From: Streptomyces sp. Ag109_O5-1
GTDB taxonomy: Bacteria; Actinomycetota; Actinomycetes; Streptomycetales; Streptomycetaceae
DNA length: 64,000 bases
Assembly: GCF_003814875.1 (NCBI RefSeq)
Contig: NZ_RKQF01000001.1
Coordinates: 4,340,001-4,404,000 of the forward strand
Direction of reading: 5' to 3'
Positions 59,246 to 64,000 of this stretch are shown in pieces. The notes under the pieces were generated by a model that worked only from the letters and a program-made list of their open reading frames with translations, made no database searches and was not told the origin of the DNA. Numbering within the stretch: position 1 is the stretch's first letter; every line of letters begins with the position of its first letter. A program made the translations under genes and the position numbers.

Positions 59246-60142
59246 ATGAGCAGGCCTCGTACCTTTGTCCCGCCCGCCGGTGCCCGGGCGTACGCGCTCG
59301 CCACCGAGCGGGGTGAGTTCGCCGTCGTCGACGCGCCCGTGGCCGCCGGGGCCGAGCCCAAGGGGACCGCGCTGTTGCTGCCCGGGTTCACCGGCAGCAA
59401 GGAGGACTTCAGCCCGCTGCTGACGGCACTCGGCGCGCGCGGGTACCGCACGGTCGCCGTGGACGGGCGCGGGCAGTTCGAGTCGGACGGGCCGGCTGAC
59501 GACGAATCGGCGTACGCACAGGAGGAGTTGGCGCGGGACGTGCTCGCGCAGGCGGCGGCGGTCGGCGACGGCCGGCCCGTGCAGCTACTGGGGCACTCCC
59601 TCGGCGGTCAGATCGCGCGCGCGGCCGTGCTCCTGGACCACGCTCCGTTCCGTTCGCTGACCCTGATGGCGTCGGGCCCGGCGCAGATCTCGGCCTCCCA
59701 GCAGCAGCGCGTGAAGCTGCTGCGGGACGCGCTCGCCGTGATGTCGATGGCCGAGGTGTGGGATGCCATGCAGGCCATGGAGGCGCCCGAGGAGCTGGAC
59801 GAGGGCCTGGTCGACGGCCTGGACGGGGAACCGGAGGACGGCGCGGATCTGCGGCGCCGCTGGCTGGGCAACAAGCCGGCCCAACTCATCGCCACCGGCC
59901 GCCAGTTGTGCACCGAGCCGGACCGCGTCGCGGAACTGGCGGCCGTACCGCTGCCGTTCCACGTGCTGTCGGGCGCGCGGGACGACACCTGGCCGGTGCC
60001 GCTGCTGGACGACATGGCGCTACGGCTGGGGGCGCACAGGACGGTCATCGCGGGGGCGGAGCACTCCCCCAACACCGAGCGGCCGGCCCCCACCGCGGAG
60101 GCGATCGCCGCGTTCTGGGACGGCACCCCCCAGCAGGGCTAG
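59246..60142 (+). CDS. Alpha/beta hydrolase
   Basis: This 298-residue alpha/beta-hydrolase shows ALLLPGFTGSKEDFSPLL, VAVDGRGQFESDGP, nucleophile elbow LLGHSLGGQIARA, acid in LSGARDDTWPVPLLD and histidine in IAGAEHSPNTERP, so the triad is complete. The substrate is unknown. ATG 59246 is the start and there is no signal peptide. Its stop codon overlaps that of the convergent NYN gene in the shared CTAG. Confidence 0.9.
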   Translation: MSRPRTFVPPAGARAYALATERGEFAVVDAPVAAGAEPKGTALLLPGFTGSKEDFSPLLTALGARGYRTVAVDGRGQFESDGPADDESAYAQEELARDVLAQAAAVGDGRPVQLLGHSLGGQIARAAVLLDHAPFRSLTLMASGPAQISASQQQRVKLLRDALAVMSMAEVWDAMQAMEAPEELDEGLVDGLDGEPEDGADLRRRWLGNKPAQLIATGRQLCTEPDRVAELAAVPLPFHVLSGARDDTWPVPLLDDMALRLGAHRTVIAGAEHSPNTERPAPTAEAIAAFWDGTPQQG

Positions 60143-61029
60143 TACTGCGTCTGGAGGTGCTCCCAGAAGCCGTCCCGCAGGGCGCGGCGGAGGTCGGCCT
60201 GGCCGCGCAGGGAGTACTGGAGCATGCCCTCGGCCTCGACGAGGAGGTCCTGGTCGACCGGGCCGGGCAGGTAGGGATGGCCGGGCAGCAGCTCGACGAG
60301 TGCCTCGCGGCCGCGTGCGGACAGCCACTTCGCCGCGATCTGCGCGCCGACGAAGCGGACGTCCTCGCGGGTGGGCCGGGGGGTGCCGGTCTCGTAGGCG
60401 GCGGTGCGTCTGGAGACGTACGGCTTGAAGAACTCAAGGTCGAGGGTGCGCTGGCTGTCGACCTCCCAGAGCAGCGGCTCGGCCTGGTTGCGGCCCTCCG
60501 GGGCCTCGATGCCCCAGAGGTGGACGCGGGCGCCGTACCCCTGGGCGGCCTCGACCGCGGAGACCAGGTCCTCGTCGCCGCCGAGCAGGGCCGCGTCGCT
60601 GATCGCGCGGTGCCGGGCCAGTGACTCCAGGTCCGTGCGGATCAGGGAGTCGACGCCCTTCTGCTGGTTGTTGGCGTTGAGATTGCCGAGGCGGACCTTG
60701 ACGTCGGGCAGCTCGGCGATGGTCTGCTGTTCGGCGGTGTGGATACGGCGGCGGGCGCCGTCGTACCAGTAGACGCGCAGCAGCCTGCTGTCCGCGAAGA
60801 TCTGGCGGGCCTTGTCGATGAGCGCCTCGATCAGCCCCTCGGCGTCGAGGTCGAAGGCGCGGCGGTCCTCCGTCCCGGCGACGAGCCGGCCCGTGGCCGC
60901 GTAGAGGTACCCGGCGTCGACGAAGATCGCATGCGTCGAGGGCGTCTTGGCCACCTCGGCGAGCATGCGGGTGAGCAGCTCGTTCGTGTGGTCGATACGG
61001 GCCTGGAGGGCGGCGAGGTCGTCGTTCAT
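60139..61029 (-). CDS. NYN/PIN-like domain protein, probable ribonuclease
   Basis: This 296-residue protein has an N-terminal helix (AALQARIDHTNELLTRMLAE) and an NYN domain with the acidic residues of the PIN-like fold: HAIFVDAGYLYAATG, VYWYDGARRR, QQKGVDSLIRTDLESLARHR and ALLGGDEDLVSAVEAAQGYG. Such proteins are usually metal-dependent RNases. The C-terminal half (RPTREDVRFVGAQIAAKWL...) may be a winged-helix module. ATG 61029 is used; GGAGG is only two bases away, so ATG 61038 remains possible. It converges on the hydrolase gene with overlapping stops. Confidence 0.85.
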   Translation of the reverse strand: MNDDLAALQARIDHTNELLTRMLAEVAKTPSTHAIFVDAGYLYAATGRLVAGTEDRRAFDLDAEGLIEALIDKARQIFADSRLLRVYWYDGARRRIHTAEQQTIAELPDVKVRLGNLNANNQQKGVDSLIRTDLESLARHRAISDAALLGGDEDLVSAVEAAQGYGARVHLWGIEAPEGRNQAEPLLWEVDSQRTLDLEFFKPYVSRRTAAYETGTPRPTREDVRFVGAQIAAKWLSARGREALVELLPGHPYLPGPVDQDLLVEAEGMLQYSLRGQADLRRALRDGFWEHLQTQY

Positions 61030-61138
61030 CACCTCCATTGTCCCGGCGGTCACGCTGCGAACACAACCAGTCCCGGTCAGTCTCCTCGATACCTCGTACC
61101 GGTCAGTAATTAGTCGTTCGAAAAATTTCTTTAGCGTA

Positions 61139-61165
61139 GGGAATGTTTGTAACACGCAAGTCGTT
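61139..61165 (+). promoter_or_regulatory. SigR-type promoter of 50-aa gene
   Basis: GGGAAT (61139-61144), 18 nt and GTT (61163-61165) match the SigR consensus exactly. The predicted start lies about 28 nt before ATG 61199. The surrounding AT-rich DNA (61106-61155) is unusual for this genome. Confidence 0.8.
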
Positions 61166-61198
61166 GACTAGGGCAGAACAGCGACGAAGGGAGAGGCC

Positions 61199-61351
61199 AT
61201 GCGCTTCGAGATCATGCGACTCGACGAGGTTGACGGCACGGCCGTGGACAGCACCGTCGTGGACGCCGCCTCCGTCAACAGGATCGTGCAGCAGGCCGCC
61301 GCCATCGGGCAGCGCCTGTGGATCCGACCGGCCGAGAACCAGGCTTCGTAA
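61199..61351 (+). CDS. Small conserved-looking protein (50 aa) under SigR-type promoter
   Basis: A 50-codon gene (MRFEIMRLDEVDGTAVDSTV...) runs from ATG 61199, with AAGGGAG eight bases upstream, to TAA 61351. The sequence is amphipathic without cysteine or membrane segment. I believe similar proteins occur in other streptomycetes, but I know no function. The SigR-type promoter suggests induction by thiol-oxidising stress. A 16-bp terminator follows at 61412. Confidence 0.75.
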   Translation: MRFEIMRLDEVDGTAVDSTVVDAASVNRIVQQAAAIGQRLWIRPAENQAS

Positions 61352-61411
61352 CACGACGACGCAACACGAAGCAGTGAAGCAGTACTGACGCGCGGAACAC
61401 CGCAGAGTCTT

Positions 61412-61451
61412 CAGAGCCCCCGTACGGCACCGATACCGTACGGGGGCTCTG
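61412..61451. terminator. 16-bp perfect hairpin between convergent genes
   Basis: CAGAGCCCCCGTACGG (61412-61427) pairs with CCGTACGGGGGCTCTG (61436-61451) around an 8-nt loop. It lies between the 50-aa gene and the convergent marC gene and should act in both directions. Confidence 0.85.
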
Positions 61452-61467
61452 CGTCTGCGCGGAGCGG

Positions 61468-62073
61468 CTACGCGCCCTTGATCACCTGGGTGACACCGTT
61501 GATGATCTGCTGCACGGCGATCGCGGAGAGCATCATGCCCGCCAGCCGTGTCACCAGCACCACGCCGCCGTCCTTGATGACCCGGATGATCAGCAGCGAG
61601 TAGCGCATCACCAGCCACAGCACCACATGGATCACGAGGATCGCGGTCCACACAGACACCTGGGCGGCGACGCTGCCGGCCTTCTGCACGGCGAGGATGA
61701 CCGACACGATCGCACCGGGGCCGGCCAGCAGCGGCATGCCCAGCGGCACCAGCGCCACGTTCACGTCCTTGGTCTGCTTCGGCTCGTCGGTCTTGCCGGT
61801 GAGCAGGTCGAGGGCGATGAGCAGGAGCAGCAGCCCGCCCGCGATCATCAGCGCGGGCACGGAGACATGCAGATAGTCCAGGATCTGGTGCCCCAGCAGC
61901 CCGAAGACGGTGATCACGCCGCCCGCCACGCACACGGCCTGGAAGGCCATCCGCTTCTGCACCTTGCCGGGCCGGCCGGCGGTGAGGGCGAGGAAGATCG
62001 GGGTGATCCCCGGGGGATCCATGATGACGAAGAGGGTCAGGAAGAGGGAGCCGAAGACGGCGAGGTCGAACAT
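61468..62073 (-). CDS. MarC family integral membrane protein
   Basis: This 201-residue protein has six hydrophobic segments and the MarC-family motifs FVIMDPPGITPIFLALTAG and VPLGMPLLAGPGAIVSVIL, two related halves that are typical of these proteins. Despite the name the family is not a proven drug exporter; its role is unclear. ATG 62073 is the start. It lies 56 nt downstream of the PHP gene and is probably in the same transcript. Confidence 0.92.
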   Translation of the reverse strand: MFDLAVFGSLFLTLFVIMDPPGITPIFLALTAGRPGKVQKRMAFQAVCVAGGVITVFGLLGHQILDYLHVSVPALMIAGGLLLLLIALDLLTGKTDEPKQTKDVNVALVPLGMPLLAGPGAIVSVILAVQKAGSVAAQVSVWTAILVIHVVLWLVMRYSLLIIRVIKDGGVVLVTRLAGMMLSAIAVQQIINGVTQVIKGA

Positions 62074-62129
62074 GACGGAACTACGTGCCTTGCGTGGAGA
62101 AAGACGGACGGGAAGTGCGAGGGCCGGCC

Positions 62130-62987
62130 TCAGGCCCCGCCGGTCCCCGGCACCGGGAACGCGCCCGTCGCCCGGCGGGTGATCTCGCCGTACACCTCGG
62201 GGTCGGTCGTGTACTCGCCGAGCAGCACGGTCTTGCGGCTGCCGTGGTAGTCGGACGACCCGGTGACCAGCAGCCCCAGCTCCCCGGCGAGGCCCCGCAG
62301 CCGTGCGCGCGTGTCCTCGTCGTGGTCCATGTGGTCGACCTCGATGCCGTCGAGGCCGGCCGCGGCCATCTCGGCGATCGCGGACTCCGGCACGGTACGC
62401 CCGCGCTTGGAGGCCCCGGGGTGCGCGAACACGCACACCCCGCCGGCCTGCTTGACCAGCCGGATCGCCTCGAAAGGGTCGGTCTCGTGCTTCTCCACAT
62501 AGGCCCGGCCGCCGTCGGCCAGCCACTCCTGCGTGAAGGCGTCGCTCACGGTCGGTACGACACCGAGCTCGACGAGCGCGGAGGCGACATGCGGCCGCCC
62601 CACCGAGCCGTCTCCGGCGATCCGCGCGACCTGCTCCCAGGTGACCGGCACGCCCAGCCCGTTCAGCTTGGCGATCATGCCGTGGGCGCGCGGTACCCGG
62701 TCGTCCCGGACCAGCTCACGCTCGGCGAGCAGATCGGGCTCCTCGGGGTCGAAGAGGTAGGCCAGCATGTGCATGGAGACGCCGTCGACCCGGCAGGACA
62801 GCTCGGCCCCGGTGACCAGGGTGAGCCCCTCGGGCAGCGCGGCGACGGCCTCGGCGTACCCGCGGGTGGTGTCGTGATCGGTCAGCGCGACGACATCCAG
62901 CCCGGCAGCGGCGGCATTGCGCACCAGCTCAGCCGGGGTGTCCGTACCGTCGGAGGCGGTGGAGTGGCAGTGCAGATCGATACGCAC
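62130..62987 (-). CDS. PHP-domain phosphoesterase
   Basis: This 285-residue protein is a PHP (polymerase and histidinol phosphatase) metal-dependent phosphoesterase. Metal ligands are seen in IDLHCHSTASDGT, ALTDHDTTRGY, TGAELSCRV, VCVFAHPGA and VTGSSDYHGS. Related enzymes hydrolyse 3',5'-nucleotide bisphosphates or act as 5'-3' exonucleases on short RNA or DNA. GTG 62987 is the start. It precedes marC. Confidence 0.9.
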   Translation of the reverse strand: MRIDLHCHSTASDGTDTPAELVRNAAAAGLDVVALTDHDTTRGYAEAVAALPEGLTLVTGAELSCRVDGVSMHMLAYLFDPEEPDLLAERELVRDDRVPRAHGMIAKLNGLGVPVTWEQVARIAGDGSVGRPHVASALVELGVVPTVSDAFTQEWLADGGRAYVEKHETDPFEAIRLVKQAGGVCVFAHPGASKRGRTVPESAIAEMAAAGLDGIEVDHMDHDEDTRARLRGLAGELGLLVTGSSDYHGSRKTVLLGEYTTDPEVYGEITRRATGAFPVPGTGGA

Positions 62988-63098
62988 GACACGGACTCCA
63001 GCGGGACGGCACGGATAGGGAACGCGTCAAGGATAACGGCTTGACGGAGCTGCCCTGTCACACCCGAAACCTGTGAGCGACCTTTACGCAGCCAACCC

Positions 63099-63154
63099 AG
63101 GGGCGCTGGGGGTACCCCCGGCCGAAGGCTGGGGGAGGAACTGCGCGACCAGCC
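63099..63154. repeat. Dispersed 56-bp intergenic repeat, copy 2
   Basis: This is identical to 55223-55278 on the same strand. It lies between the DUF6758 gene stop (63204) and the PHP gene start (62987). Flanking bases also resemble copy 1 (GCCGCGC a few bases later), so the full element is longer and partly diverged. Confidence 0.9.
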
Positions 63155-63203
63155 ACACACCACCTGCTGCCGCGCACCGGCCGACACCCCACCCCCTTGG
63201 GCG

Positions 63204-63845
63204 CTACGGCTCAAGCAAGCGCGGCGACAACGCACCGCAAGGCACCAGGTCCACCTCGGCCCCCGCATCCCGCAGGTCCGTCAGCACCAGCTCGTCGTAC
63301 ATCAGCAACCCGGTCTGCTCGGGCCACACCACGATCCACAGCCACAGTCCCCGGGCCTCGCCTGCGAAAACGGCCCTGTCGTCCGGCGCCCCGGACACAT
63401 GCCACAACGGCGTCGGCCGCCCGACGGCCAGCACCTTCGCCTGCGGCGGCTTCTCCACGTTCATCCCCGGCCCGGGATCCGGCCCGTCGATGCCCGCGTA
63501 CCGCGCCCCGAGCCCGACGCCCAGTTCCTCGGCGACCAGGATCATCTCCCCTATGCCGCCGAGCGGCGCGGGTCCGGAGCAGGCGACGGCCGTCGCACGC
63601 CCCCCGCTGCGGTCGTCACCGGCGCACGCCACACCCGTGAACAGCCAGCCGACCGGCAACGGCCAGGGCATCCACACCGGCACCTGGGTGCGGTGCACCA
63701 CCACACCGAGGGCCTCGACGCTGGGCGGGATCACGGGCTGTACCGGATGCACGGTCCCGTGCACGTCGCACTGCCAGGTGTCGGCGAAGAGTCCGGGAGC
63801 CCTGACCCGGCCACCACACTTCGGGCAACTGGGTTCGCCCCTCAT
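63204..63845 (-). CDS. DUF6758 family protein
   Basis: This 213-residue protein starts with a zinc-ribbon-like segment (PSCPKCGGRVRAPG ... TWQCDVHGTVHP) and continues with a conserved-looking core WPLPVGWLFTGVACAGDD and ILVAEELGVGLGARYAGIDG. I recognise it as the Streptomyces family DUF6758; function unknown. ATG 63845 is the start. No signal peptide. Confidence 0.78.
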   Translation of the reverse strand: MRGEPSCPKCGGRVRAPGLFADTWQCDVHGTVHPVQPVIPPSVEALGVVVHRTQVPVWMPWPLPVGWLFTGVACAGDDRSGGRATAVACSGPAPLGGIGEMILVAEELGVGLGARYAGIDGPDPGPGMNVEKPPQAKVLAVGRPTPLWHVSGAPDDRAVFAGEARGLWLWIVVWPEQTGLLMYDELVLTDLRDAGAEVDLVPCGALSPRLLEP

Positions 63846-63888
63846 AGGGCCCCACGGTCCTACCCGGAATCCCCCACGTCAAGGACGA

Positions 63889-64000
63889 TCACCCGACCGG
63901 CGCACGCAACCTCACAAAGAGGCGGGCATCGGTGCGCGCCCTCCCGATCCGGTGGACGCCGGGCAGCCGGCGGAGGGCTTCGTCGCGGTCTTTGCCAACT
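63889..64000 (-). CDS. C-terminal end of an unidentified gene
   Basis: A frame open from the window edge ends at TGA 63889 and encodes about 36 residues (VGKDRDEALRRLPGVHRIGR...ARTDARLFVRLRAPVG). Codon use matches real genes here and the spacing to the DUF6758 start (43 nt) is normal. Too little is visible to name it. Confidence 0.5.
   Translation of the reverse strand, partial: VGKDRDEALRRLPGVHRIGRARTDARLFVRLRAPVG

Overview
This 64 kb window is chromosomal DNA from a Streptomyces or a very close relative. GC content is very high, third codon positions are almost always G or C, GTG starts are common, and the marker genes fit: a WhiB7-type wblC, a mycoredoxin, AdnAB, UvrD2 with an HRDC domain, DUF3107 and DUF3152 proteins, and initiator tRNA. 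There are no insertion sequences, prophage genes, rRNA genes or CRISPR arrays. It reads as core chromosome with one small accessory-looking polysaccharide locus.

Layout. 1-6.4 kb: a partial Sel1/TPR protein, initiator tRNA-Met with a strong terminator, a giant UPF0182 membrane protein, a PPA1309-type protein and a secreted PDZ/Lon-like protease. 6.4-17.4 kb: moaE, an SDR epimerase, a zinc-metalloprotease-like protein overlapping a Nudix hydrolase, three adjacent AIM24 genes (one fused to TerD), a YgjP-like metallopeptidase, a ThiF-like protein and an ABC1 kinase. 17.4-21.5 kb: the wblC region, with a WhiB7-type promoter, a long uORF, an attenuator hairpin, wblC and a coupled small gene, then uvrD2 and a divergent mycoredoxin gene. 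21.5-32.2 kb: methyltransferase, nudC, M20 dipeptidase, adnB, adnA and an alkyltransferase-like gene. Together with uvrD2 this forms a DNA-repair cluster. 32.4-38.4 kb: a membrane protein with an embedded pseudokinase and two tandem secreted lipoprotein peptidases. 38.5-44.7 kb: moeZ, then a spherulin-4 glycosidase, an epimerase, a multi-TM protein and a PelF-like glycosyltransferase, which look like a Pel-type exopolysaccharide locus. 44.9-50.6 kb: a four-gene peptide ABC transporter operon preceded by an apparently leaderless Cys-containing leader peptide. 50.6-64 kb: DUF3152 protease-like protein with a 36-bp minisatellite, alpha/beta hydrolases, a TetR regulator, DUF3107, a ferritin-like protein, a DEAD-box RNA helicase that seems to start at CTG and ends in a repeat-rich basic tail, an NYN-domain protein, a 50-aa protein, MarC, a PHP phosphoesterase, a DUF6758 protein and a partial gene.

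Regulation. Three promoters match the thiol-stress sigma factor SigR consensus (GGAAT, 18 nt, GTT). They precede mycoredoxin, moeZ and the 50-aa gene. The wblC leader carries all the parts expected for antibiotic-sensing transcription attenuation. Two identical 56-bp intergenic repeats and many long perfect hairpins mark gene ends.

All functions are assigned by reading motifs and recalling families; no database search was run.
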